From contig CAXBOS010000002.1 in NCBI GenBank assembly GCA_963977415.1, forward strand, positions 62,001 through 126,000: a stretch of DNA of 64,000 nt. Direction: 5' to 3'. The position numbers and the translations under genes are program-made. This document shows positions 50,670 through 58,806 of the stretch, piece by piece. The number at the start of each line of letters is the position of its first letter. Position 1 is the stretch's first letter. Under the pieces are notes generated by a model. That model was given only the letters and a program-made list of their open reading frames with translations, was not told where the DNA came from and did not search any database. Origin of the DNA: Croceimicrobium sp963977415 (GTDB lineage: Bacteria > Bacteroidota > Bacteroidia > Flavobacteriales > Schleiferiaceae).

Positions 50670-51393
50670 TATCACCGAGGATAGCGTTGCTAATTAGTTT
50701 GTAGATTGTTTTTGAATTTTCATCGGGTAGCAAACTTATATGTTTTTGCAGGGTGGCAAAATCTTTTCTTTGCGCTGGACCAGTTTGTCTTTCCGCTGGA
50801 TCTTGTGTATCAATTTGCCTAACCTGTTCTTGAAGCAAAGGTTTCAGTAATTCTAAACTCAAGTTTTTATCTTTTAATATACCATGCGAGAGGTGATAGA
50901 GGTAATTACTAAAATTATGACTGATTACTGCCGCAAGATGCAAACTAGCTCGATCTTCCGAATTAAGACGAGCCGAAGGTATTTGATGTTGGCTACAAAA
51001 TTCTTCCAATTGTTCTAAGCTCTGCGGATCTTTTGCTTCGAGGCAGAAAGTTATTTTTTCGATGGGCGTTTGAGCATCGGGGCGGAGGCTCATAGGCGGA
51101 TAAAATATCGCTCGAAGGGGATGTTTTTCAGCGATCGCATCTAGGGAAACCGTGCCAGAGCTATGCGCTATAATGCCTTTGCAGATGGGTAATTGAGCGC
51201 TTAAATCGGCAATATTATCGTCGGGGATGCAAATAAGACAAAGATCGAAATCACCGGTAAAATTGCTGAGGGCCTCTACTTCAGTGGAAGCTCTGCGGGA
51301 AAATAGGCGACAGTTGATGCCCCGATTCTTAAAGGCAGCGAATAAATAAAGGCCCACATTTCCCGCTCCGATAATAGCAACGCTCTGTATCAT
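50653..51393 (-). CDS. Rossmann-fold DUF2520 protein
   Basis: A 246-residue protein with an N-terminal NAD(P)-binding motif (AIIGAGNVGLYL, residues 6-17) and the C-terminal DUF2520 helical domain with HLAAVISHNFSNYLYHLSHGIL. It resembles ProC/F420-dependent reductases in overall layout, but the reaction is unknown. It heads the operon running to 46214. The -7 element lies only four bases from its ATG. Confidence 0.87.
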   Translation of the reverse strand: MIQSVAIIGAGNVGLYLFAAFKNRGINCRLFSRRASTEVEALSNFTGDFDLCLICIPDDNIADLSAQLPICKGIIAHSSGTVSLDAIAEKHPLRAIFYPPMSLRPDAQTPIEKITFCLEAKDPQSLEQLEEFCSQHQIPSARLNSEDRASLHLAAVISHNFSNYLYHLSHGILKDKNLSLELLKPLLQEQVRQIDTQDPAERQTGPAQRKDFATLQKHISLLPDENSKTIYKLISNAILGDNEEKL

Positions 51394-51397
51394 GTCC

Positions 51398-51405
51398 CAA
51401 AATTA
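51398..51405 (-). promoter_or_regulatory. -7 promoter element for the DUF2520-kdsC-ubiA-maf operon
   Basis: The minus strand reads TAATTTTG followed by GGAC and the ATG, leaving almost no leader. Confidence 0.5.
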
Positions 51406-51485
51406 CAATCCTACTTTACTAATCACATCATTTAAAATAGCTATTCTTTATTTTTTATCTTGGGCATCCCTAAAAATTCTCTGCA

Positions 51486-53423
51486 TTGAAGAACCCTTAC
51501 ATTGGAACACTGACTTTTGGATTGCTTTTACTGTTGTCAATTCTTGCTTCTTTTTCTGCTAAAGCTGCCCACTTGATAGGGGGCGAAATAAGCTATAACT
51601 GCGAAGGCAATAACCTTTATACCATTTCATTGCGTATTTACCGCGACTGTGCGGGCGGTGGTGCGGCCTTTGATAATTCGGCAGCCGTGGCTATTTACGA
51701 TATCAATGGTAGCTTAATTACACAATTAAATATTCAACAGGGGCCGGTTCTTTCGCTTAATAATAATTTAACCAGCGACCCTTGTGTTACCGTTCCTCCT
51801 AACTTATGCGTTGAGTATACCGACTATATTGATACCGTAACATTAGCACCCATTTTTGGGGGCTATACTTTGGTGCATCAGCGCTGTTGCCGCAATGCGA
51901 TTATTGGTAATGTGGTTAATCCAGGGTCCATCGGTAATACCTATTCGATTACAATTCCAAGTATGGATACCACCTGCAATAGTTCGCCGCAAATTACGCA
52001 GCCGCTCGATAATGTTATTTGCTTAAATCGTCCGGCTAATATTGATATTCAAGTAACGGAGAGTGATGGTGATTCTTTGAGTTTTGAATTGTGCCAGATC
52101 TTTAGCGGTGGCGGCCAAGGTGGCGGTGGCTGTAATTCAGTAATTCCCAACCCTCCCTGTCCACCACCTTTTACCAGTGTGGCTTTTGCTGCTCCTTATA
52201 CCTTTTTAAATCCTATTCCATCGGCGCAGCCCTTTACGGTAAATCCAGTAACAGGGCGCTTATCAGGTACACCAGCTCAACTAGGAATTTATGTGGCGGG
52301 CATCTGCATTAGCGAATGGCGCAATGGGCAGCGCTTAAGCACGGTGCGTCTCGATTATCAATTTGCAGTAAGCAATTGTATTCAAAATGTGATTAGTGAT
52401 ATGAAAACGCCTTTAGAAGAGCCACAAATTCTTTGCGATGGTTTAACAGTTCAGTTTGAGAATGAAACGCAAAATGCCAATAGCGTACTGTGGAATTTTG
52501 GCGATTTAAGCACGAATGCCGATACTAGCAGCGCGAATACACCTCAATATACTTATCCCGCTCCCGGCACTTATATGGTTACCTTAATTGCCAACCCGGG
52601 CCAGCAGTGTAGTGATACAACGGTAGCTCCTTTTGTGGTGAAACCGGGTGTAGCACCCGAAATAATTTGGGACGGTGTACCTTGTTTTGAAGTGCAGAAT
52701 TTACAGTTTGAAGCTTTTGGAAACTTACCGCCTAATGCACGGTATCGCTGGGATTTTGGTGGTGATGCCCTCTTACCAAGATTCGATGCTTTTAGCGTCT
52801 TCGGTTTAAGTTGGGCCACTCCAGGTATTAAACCCGTAAGCTTAACCGTATTTTGGGATAGCTGTTCGGTTACTGTTACCGATACTATAGAAATTACCGA
52901 AGACAGCACTTATGTAGATGCGGGACCAGATACAACCATTGCTAGGGGAGAATTTGCACCGTTGCAATCTACCTATGCGGCTTCGTATTATTGGTACGCC
53001 AGCGTACCCGTTAAATTCGACAATCCCTTTGCCCGCTACCCTCGCGCTGAAATTCGCGATGAAGACGATACCGTTACCTTTTATGTACGAGTTACTGATA
53101 TTTACGGCTGCCAGGGTACAGACTCCATGCAGGTTTTTGTGCTATCGGACAGGAATGTGGCCGTTTATAATATAATTACCCCTAATGGAGATGGCTTAAA
53201 TGACTTTTTCGATTTAAGTCCTTTGCGACTCAACGGCAATTGCAATTTAGAAGTATTCAACCGCTGGGGCTCTCCAGTTTATTCGACTAATTCGTATAAA
53301 AACGATTGGGAAGGAGTAGATGATGATGGCAAGCCCTTAGCCGATGGCACCTATTATTATGTGGTAAAATGCGGGGAAGTTGTTGAGAGTACCGGACCGA
53401 TTAGTATTCTTCGGTATCGGTAG
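51486..53423 (+). CDS. secreted PKD protein with type IX (type B) sorting domain
   Basis: A 645-residue surface protein starting with TTG (no ATG is near the signal peptide, which ends SAKAA near 28). The N-terminal half carries cysteine pairs and HLIGGEISYNCEGNNLYTI-type strands seen in large Bacteroidota adhesins. A PKD domain (about 325-395, LWNFGDLSTN) follows, then a second beta-sandwich. The C-terminal 80 residues form the gliding-motility-associated domain with ITPNGDGLNDFFDL and VFNRWGSPVYS. It should be exported by the type IX system and exposed at the surface. It is transcribed alone. Confidence 0.9.
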   Translation: MKNPYIGTLTFGLLLLLSILASFSAKAAHLIGGEISYNCEGNNLYTISLRIYRDCAGGGAAFDNSAAVAIYDINGSLITQLNIQQGPVLSLNNNLTSDPCVTVPPNLCVEYTDYIDTVTLAPIFGGYTLVHQRCCRNAIIGNVVNPGSIGNTYSITIPSMDTTCNSSPQITQPLDNVICLNRPANIDIQVTESDGDSLSFELCQIFSGGGQGGGGCNSVIPNPPCPPPFTSVAFAAPYTFLNPIPSAQPFTVNPVTGRLSGTPAQLGIYVAGICISEWRNGQRLSTVRLDYQFAVSNCIQNVISDMKTPLEEPQILCDGLTVQFENETQNANSVLWNFGDLSTNADTSSANTPQYTYPAPGTYMVTLIANPGQQCSDTTVAPFVVKPGVAPEIIWDGVPCFEVQNLQFEAFGNLPPNARYRWDFGGDALLPRFDAFSVFGLSWATPGIKPVSLTVFWDSCSVTVTDTIEITEDSTYVDAGPDTTIARGEFAPLQSTYAASYYWYASVPVKFDNPFARYPRAEIRDEDDTVTFYVRVTDIYGCQGTDSMQVFVLSDRNVAVYNIITPNGDGLNDFFDLSPLRLNGNCNLEVFNRWGSPVYSTNSYKNDWEGVDDDGKPLADGTYYYVVKCGEVVESTGPISILRYR

Positions 53424-53440
53424 GGGAAAGAAATCTATGA

Positions 53441-53692
53441 AGAACTTTATCTAGCTTTTTAATTTTCGTCTTAAAAATGATTTTTATTAAACAGGAAAAG
53501 AAAAAGAAAGACCTGTCCGCGAAGATTGATCAAGTTCACAATGTTTGTATTCGAAAGCATGTTTAGGATAGCGAGGGTTTCGAAATTGGTGTATTAGGTA
53601 CCTTAGAACCAGATCGGATAGAGTTTTTTCAATTTTTTACTTCTAAAGTTATGACAAAACAGTCTGAACTTTATGGAGAAATTGATATTTGA
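53441..53692 (+). pseudogene. interrupted small ORF (in-frame TAG), unrecognised
   Basis: One frame stays open from 53441 to a TGA at 53690, except for a TAG at 53564. The first part, from the ATG at 53477, starts MIFIKQEKKKKDLSAKID; the second part reads GFEIGVLGTLEPDRIEFFQF and ends ELYGEIDI. Both halves have plausible protein composition, so a former gene of at least 70 codons broken by a nonsense mutation is possible. No family is recognised, and chance openness in AT-rich DNA is a real alternative. Confidence 0.3.
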
Positions 53693-53839
53693 GAGGCTAA
53701 CTCTTTCGTAGGGCTTTTCTGCCAGAGCTTATAAATTGACATTAACTGAAAGTATTTAACAATAGCATACATAGAAGATGACCGTCTCTCTGCCCAGCAT
53801 ATTATTTGGTTCTTAGTCAAATGATATAACCTAATCATC

Positions 53840-53871
53840 AAAAAAAAAGGCCGTTCTTTCGAACAGCCTTT
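53840..53871 (-). terminator. intrinsic terminator of the lipoprotein gene at 53894-54829
   Basis: Read on the minus strand, AAAGGC, GTTC and their complements form an 11-pair stem with one mismatch and a four-base loop, followed by nine T. Confidence 0.85.
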
Positions 53872-53893
53872 AATCTTTATAAATCTTTTGTTC

Positions 53894-54829
53894 TTACAAA
53901 GTAGTACTAACCGAGTTGATATACTCAAACTTAGCGGTTTCCTTATCCAATGACCAAATTACGGTTATAAAAGTGGGAGTAAAGCTAAATCCAGGGGCAT
54001 AAGCTCCCTCAAGGTCACTATCTGGTTTAAGAATGTAATGTTTGATAGGAGTAGATTTGGTTCCAATTACGTCGTTAATGCTATAAGCGGCACCAAAAGG
54101 AGTATACTCTCCTATATTAACCCCCCAAGCAAAGGCGGGATTAGCGCTTCCGCTTACAATCATTGGATGTATAAATGGCTCATCTTTCTTAAAAAGAACG
54201 GCACTGCTATCCGCATTCAAAATATCCGCATCCCAAACACTAAGGGAATCCACATTGCGTATGTAGCCTGAAACAGCGGTTGTTTGTAAGTTGGCACCCA
54301 AACTTTGATAGTTGGCAGCAACCATAGAGCTCGCCAAGTAAGTTTCGATATAAAAACTACCACCTGCAGTATCTCTCCAAAACTTTACTTTACTATCAAT
54401 TACCCAAGCCGTATCATTGCTGCTTACCACGTGATTTACAGTGGCAATAGGTCTGCGATTTAACTCTTTTTCTATGCTTACAACAGCGTTTGCTATATCC
54501 AAAGCGGCCTCATTTAAATAAAGGCTAGGGGCAGGGTCTAAGGGTTGGTTTAAACTGATACTGTCGGTTAAACCATTGTATAAGGGACTACTTTGGCTAC
54601 CAACCAAAGACATATAATTTACTTGTTTAGGATAAAGATCTTGTATGGTAGCGCGCAAAATATCGTAAGTAAAACCAGTAGCGGGTGCATACGATGCTAT
54701 AAGCAATGCATTTTTAGTTTCGGGTAAAGCAAGGCCATCCGTTGGGTAACCTAAAACGGGTGCAGGAGCCTCTTCCTCACATGCTGCGAAAAACATTGAG
54801 GCAGCTAATAATACTAAGATTTTCTTCAT
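53894..54829 (-). CDS. lipoprotein of unknown function, possibly Omp28-like
   Basis: A 311-residue lipoprotein with lipobox MFFAAC (Cys16) and EEEAPAP behind it. ALLIASYAPATGFTYDILRATI followed by YPKQVNYMSLVGSQ is placed like the thioredoxin-like start of Omp28 proteins, but the Cys pair is missing, so the relationship is a guess. The rest looks like two beta-sandwich domains. The ATG at 54829 is chosen over a GTG at 54844, since it gives a standard signal peptide. It has its own promoter and terminator. Confidence 0.75.
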   Translation of the reverse strand: MKKILVLLAASMFFAACEEEAPAPVLGYPTDGLALPETKNALLIASYAPATGFTYDILRATIQDLYPKQVNYMSLVGSQSSPLYNGLTDSISLNQPLDPAPSLYLNEAALDIANAVVSIEKELNRRPIATVNHVVSSNDTAWVIDSKVKFWRDTAGGSFYIETYLASSMVAANYQSLGANLQTTAVSGYIRNVDSLSVWDADILNADSSAVLFKKDEPFIHPMIVSGSANPAFAWGVNIGEYTPFGAAYSINDVIGTKSTPIKHYILKPDSDLEGAYAPGFSFTPTFITVIWSLDKETAKFEYINSVSTTL

Positions 54830-54846
54830 GGATAAAAATTTCACGT

Positions 54847-54854
54847 CAAAAGTA
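54847..54854 (-). promoter_or_regulatory. -7 promoter element for the lipoprotein gene
   Basis: The minus strand reads TACTTTTG, matching TAnnTTTG, 17 bases before the ATG at 54829. Confidence 0.45.
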
Positions 54855-54966
54855 ATTATTAAATAGGGAGTTTCATCCTCCTCTTTAATTCTTATTTAAA
54901 AAAGGATTAAAAATACCCTTCTTAGCTATAGCGATGAATTAGGCTAAAAGGTTGGCTTTGCCAGTT

Positions 54967-55950
54967 TTAATTTAGTTTTAAATCGATGTAAATCGGTAAA
55001 TGATCGCTAAACCCATCATTATAACGCATACCAAGGTAAGTTCTGTAGGGCTGCATGCCCGGATAGCGATTATCTTCTTCCAATAAAAAAGGCGCTTTAA
55101 AACAGCCAAATTCACCTACCTTATCAATCAATGCCTTGCTAATAATTAGTTGATCGAGATAGGCCCATTGACCTTTATAGCGATGCGATCCCTCGGCCGC
55201 ATCTAGCGAAAGCATTAAATTTTTCAATTTCGAATTTTCTCCTATTTCCTCGCCTGCTTTTAATATTTCTCGCACACTTTTGTTCGTGGGCTCATCATTT
55301 AAGTCGCCCATAATTAAAATGTTCTTCCTTCCTTGAGCTTGCAAGGAGTCCACTTTGCTGCGCACTAATTCGGCCGCGGCTAATCGCTTGTATTCCGAGG
55401 CTTCTTGACCACCATAGCGACTGGGCCAGTGACAAGTAAAAACATCAATACTATCACCACCCAGACTTACAAATTGGCTAAACAATACATCGCGACTGCG
55501 AAACGCACTATCGGAAGCAATGTATAAGGGAAAGGCTTGAGAGTAAATTAGTTTTAACTGCTCCTTATCGTAAATTAAGCCAACATCTATTCCACGTCGG
55601 TCGGGGGAATTATAATGAACAAATTGATACTGATACTTTGCAAAAACTTCAGTTTTTATCAAATCCTCTAAAACTAATTCACTTTCTAATTCGGCCATAC
55701 CCATCAAGGCAGGCACTTTGTCGCCGCTCATCGCCAAGCAAACCTTAGCAATTTTGTTTAATTTTTGATGGTAACGATAGAAAGACCAGCTTTTTGTTCC
55801 TTCAGGAGTAAATTCCTCATCATTTACCAGACTGTCGTCGCTAGGATGAAAAAGATTTTCGACATTATAAAAGGCGAAGCGATAGCTATCTTGTCCCTTT
55901 AGCTGCGTGCAGAAAAGGGCTAAGGCTAACAAAAGATAATGCTTTTTCAT
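54967..55950 (-). CDS. exported endonuclease/exonuclease/phosphatase-family protein
   Basis: A 327-residue protein with a signal peptide ending LKGQ (19) and the EEP fold: FYNVENLFHPSDD, the metal-binding Glu in GMAELESE, IMGDLNDEPTN and the final SDHLPIYID. It should be a metal-dependent phosphodiesterase or nuclease in the periplasm or outside, possibly for scavenging phosphate from nucleic acids. It begins three bases after the CheR-like gene and is co-transcribed with it. Confidence 0.9.
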   Translation of the reverse strand: MKKHYLLLALALFCTQLKGQDSYRFAFYNVENLFHPSDDSLVNDEEFTPEGTKSWSFYRYHQKLNKIAKVCLAMSGDKVPALMGMAELESELVLEDLIKTEVFAKYQYQFVHYNSPDRRGIDVGLIYDKEQLKLIYSQAFPLYIASDSAFRSRDVLFSQFVSLGGDSIDVFTCHWPSRYGGQEASEYKRLAAAELVRSKVDSLQAQGRKNILIMGDLNDEPTNKSVREILKAGEEIGENSKLKNLMLSLDAAEGSHRYKGQWAYLDQLIISKALIDKVGEFGCFKAPFLLEEDNRYPGMQPYRTYLGMRYNDGFSDHLPIYIDLKLN

Positions 55951-55953
55951 AGT

Positions 55954-56808
55954 TTAATTTTTCCGGTAAATATTATATTCCCTCGTTACTAAAGAGAAAG
56001 TATCATTTAATTTCTGTAATCTTAAAATTGACTCCTTCTCGCCAAGAGCCAAAAAAGCATTATCCTTCATATGTCGGCTTAGGTTGTTAATTAAATGGTG
56101 CTGCTCATCGTACTGAAAGTAGATCAATACATTCTTGCAAATTACCAAATCAAATCTTTCTTCTAGTTGCGTATGACAGACATCAAAGGTTTTAAATTCG
56201 ACCTTCTCTAAAAGACTTTCGTCGAGATAAGCTTGCGATCCTGCGCCCAAAAAGTAATAATCTAATTCTCTATAACCGCCGGCAAGCAAGTAGTTCTGCT
56301 GTCCTTCGCTGAAATCTGTTTTTTGTAGTACGGGTCTTTGTGCTTCCTTTAAAACGCTCTCACAGATATCGCTGGCAACAATTTTACTTCGCTCCAATAA
56401 CCCATTCTCTTTCAGGATAATACAAAGTGTTGCTAATTCAGCGCCATAACTAGAACCTATCAATAAAATATCAAGTTCCTTCGCTTTTCGGTAAAATGGC
56501 AATACATTAGTTTTTAAGGCCTTAAGACTCCCAGGTTCTCTAAATACCTGAGTAACGTTAACGGTAAACTCGCTTAAAAACCGTTGAAAAGAAATACTTC
56601 CCTTTTGTAAACTTGCCTGTAAATCGGTTAAAGAATTTAGCTGCAAGTTTTTAATTGTTTTTCGTAGTCGCCTTTCGGAAGATGCGCTATTATACCACTT
56701 CAGTTTAAACTGATACTCACTTTCTATAAATTCATGAAAGGCATCAAGCTCTGAGGCTGAAATTTGCAGGAGATTATTTCTCTTAATGTAATTACCTTGC
56801 GCGGGCAT
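55954..56808 (-). CDS. CheR-type protein methyltransferase, orphan
   Basis: A 284-residue protein with an N-terminal helical CheR domain (about 15-75) and a SAM-binding domain. FTVNVTQVFREPGSL (81-95) corresponds to the CheR motif before the Rossmann fold, LLIGSSYGAEL is the SAM loop, IVASDICESVLKEA follows and CKNVLIYFQYDEQ is the classic NVLIYF stretch. CheR methylates glutamates of chemoreceptors, but no receptor, CheB or kinase gene is in the window. The ATG at 56808 is preferred over a TTG at 56814. It is divergent from the PAP2 gene with 16 bases between starts. Confidence 0.88.
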   Translation of the reverse strand: MPAQGNYIKRNNLLQISASELDAFHEFIESEYQFKLKWYNSASSERRLRKTIKNLQLNSLTDLQASLQKGSISFQRFLSEFTVNVTQVFREPGSLKALKTNVLPFYRKAKELDILLIGSSYGAELATLCIILKENGLLERSKIVASDICESVLKEAQRPVLQKTDFSEGQQNYLLAGGYRELDYYFLGAGSQAYLDESLLEKVEFKTFDVCHTQLEERFDLVICKNVLIYFQYDEQHHLINNLSRHMKDNAFLALGEKESILRLQKLNDTFSLVTREYNIYRKN

Positions 56809-56824
56809 TATCAAGATTTAGTTT

Positions 56825-57649
56825 ATGCAAAAATGCCTTTTATTCTTAATCCTGAGTTATCTTCTTTCGGGCACTTATCAACCAGTTTACGGGCAAAACT
56901 TCATAAGTTTAAGTGAAGACTTAATAAGTGATTCATGGTCTAATTCCGGTAGATGGTTCAAAAAACCCAAGGAATTAAAGAAGCCAGCTTTACTTGGTCT
57001 TGGGGCCATAGCTCTTGTTTCTGCTACAATGGCTTGGGATGAGCAAATTCAACCGCAGGTAGCCCAAGGAAACCCCGAGCAGCTTTCCACTTTCTCTCAA
57101 ATTAGTGAACCCTTCGGGAATCCGTTAAAAATGGGAATTCTCGCATTAGGCAGCTATTATACGGCAGGTTACCTAAAAAATGTGCAAATAAAAGGCGCTT
57201 CTTCTGCTGCTTTGCAAAGTATGCTAACCGCCGGGCTTGCAGCCATTACCATAAAATTGTTGGTGCATCGTGTGCGCCCAGAAGAACAATTATTTTTTGA
57301 TCCGTATCAATTTAGGGGCGCTTCCTTCTCAGGCGAAAATCTTTCTTTTCCATCAGGGCATAGTGCCACCGCTTTTGCATTTGCGGCCTCAGTCTCAACT
57401 TACTATAAGAATGACTGGCGTGTCGCGGTTCCTTTATACATCGTAGCAGGCCTTACTGCTTATCAAAGGGTTTACGATTTTAAACATTGGCCAAGTGATG
57501 TTGTGGCTGGCGCGCTGCTAGGAACTTGGATTGGGACTAAAATTGGTACTTGGCAGCTAGAAAGAAGTAGTCCAATTCCAATGAGGCTTGGTGTGGTCTC
57601 CAACCAATGGGGAGGAACCAGTCTTAATTTCAGTTTTACACTTGATTAG
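56825..57649 (+). CDS. PAP2-family phosphatase
   Basis: A 274-residue protein with a signal peptide or anchor (about 4-24) and the three PAP2 motifs: Lys144 with Arg151-Pro152, PSGH (176-179) and Arg215-x5-His221-x3-Asp225. The family removes phosphate from lipids such as phosphatidic acid or undecaprenyl pyrophosphate in the envelope. The final strand SLNFSFTLD looks barrel-like. Its stop overlaps the convergent gene by four bases. Confidence 0.9.
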   Translation: MQKCLLFLILSYLLSGTYQPVYGQNFISLSEDLISDSWSNSGRWFKKPKELKKPALLGLGAIALVSATMAWDEQIQPQVAQGNPEQLSTFSQISEPFGNPLKMGILALGSYYTAGYLKNVQIKGASSAALQSMLTAGLAAITIKLLVHRVRPEEQLFFDPYQFRGASFSGENLSFPSGHSATAFAFAASVSTYYKNDWRVAVPLYIVAGLTAYQRVYDFKHWPSDVVAGALLGTWIGTKIGTWQLERSSPIPMRLGVVSNQWGGTSLNFSFTLD

Positions 57650-58806
57650 TTACTTGTCTTTTTAATAAGAAAGGCGCGGGGTTTACCCGCTAAAACGGTG
57701 TTTAAAATATAAGATCCTAAGCCTAAACTTTTGGTGTCAATAAACATTTTGTCACCTCCAATTAGGCAATCTTTTGACTTTCCTTTTAAGATAAGCTCTC
57801 CTCCTTGACTGTAAATTTCAAAATAGAGTTGTCCTTGTAAATTCGGATCTGGCACTATTAATTCTATGCGTGAACCGAATTGTTTGTTCTCTAAGCTTAA
57901 TGATTCGCCAATAAGTGCTGCTTCGCCTTTTGGACTTTCAGGAATATCAGCTTTGTAAATCTTAGCATCACGAGATGCCACTTTTTCCTCGCCGATATAA
58001 AACTTATTATTAAGAATACAAATCGCTTCACGTTGACCAAAGCTTCCCATGTAAAATTCTTCCGCTTTAAGGAGACTTTCGCTTTGATTAAAATAATCGC
58101 GAACTCGCCAAATCTTGTCGTATCCTAAAAGATACAAGTCAGGATTCTTATCTCCCGAAAGGCAGGCGCCACTTACCCAATAGGCAGGCATTTTGCCTTG
58201 TCCTGTAAAAATTTGCCCTTTTTTATAGGCTTTGTAGGTTCCAGCCTTTCTACTTAAACTGTAGCAATTACTTAAGCCATCGAAAGGTTTTGTACGATTT
58301 TTAGTAAAAAGGTAAAGTGAATCTTTATGCACCACCATCGCTTCTAAATCGAAGTATTTAGCCGTTTCGGCAGGAGGGAAGGCTTTTTGGTCGGGAAAGC
58401 TAAAATTGATTTCTCCTTTAAAAGCCCATAAACCTTCGCTTAGTAAGCGAGAAACATCCACAATGTAAATTTTGAGATTGGTTCTTTTATTGGCATTATT
58501 GCCAAAATCGCCGATATATAATAAGCCATCTGCGTAAGCAATACTTTCCCAATCGTTATTGCTGAAACCAAGGAAAACCGTTTGATGAATGATGTTTCCT
58601 AAAGTGTCTAAGATGAAAATTTCCGGATCGTTTCCGCTGTCGTTTATCGAAGCAATAGCATTTTCACCAATTACCGCCATGCCACTGCACTCGGGTAACT
58701 CATTGGGCATTAAGCCAATTTCTTGGAGATTTATGCTTTGCCCATAACTACCCAAGGAAATTAACAAAAAATAAAGGCGAACGAAAAAGTATTTTAGTGT
58801 GCTCAT
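57646..58806 (-). CDS. secreted beta-propeller protein with type A sorting-like C-terminus
   Basis: A 386-residue protein with a signal peptide ending SYGQ (23), a beta-propeller (about 25-300; repeats such as ECSGMAVIGENAIASINDSG and LYIGDFGNNANKRTNLKIYIVD) and a C-terminal stretch ending LGLGSYILNTVLAGKPRAFLIKK, which resembles the type IX secretion (type A) signal. Ligand or enzyme activity is not recognised. Its ATG overlaps the queA stop, so it is translated from the queA transcript, an odd partner for a surface protein. Confidence 0.8.
   Translation of the reverse strand: MSTLKYFFVRLYFLLISLGSYGQSINLQEIGLMPNELPECSGMAVIGENAIASINDSGNDPEIFILDTLGNIIHQTVFLGFSNNDWESIAYADGLLYIGDFGNNANKRTNLKIYIVDVSRLLSEGLWAFKGEINFSFPDQKAFPPAETAKYFDLEAMVVHKDSLYLFTKNRTKPFDGLSNCYSLSRKAGTYKAYKKGQIFTGQGKMPAYWVSGACLSGDKNPDLYLLGYDKIWRVRDYFNQSESLLKAEEFYMGSFGQREAICILNNKFYIGEEKVASRDAKIYKADIPESPKGEAALIGESLSLENKQFGSRIELIVPDPNLQGQLYFEIYSQGGELILKGKSKDCLIGGDKMFIDTKSLGLGSYILNTVLAGKPRAFLIKKTSN

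Larger units (their letters stand above)
53424..53893. other. 470-base gene-poor gap with a broken ORF and a terminator
   Basis: The stretch contains one interrupted reading frame (53441-53692, + strand) and the terminator of the downstream minus-strand lipoprotein gene (53840-53871). Between 53693 and 53839 I see no coding signal, repeat or promoter. The gap is by far the least compact part of the window and may be a remnant of a lost gene. Confidence 0.5.

Noticed and set aside
53671..53928. 85-codon minus-strand ORF
   Set aside because: It runs through the terminator and into the real lipoprotein gene; composition is not protein-like and no family is recognised.
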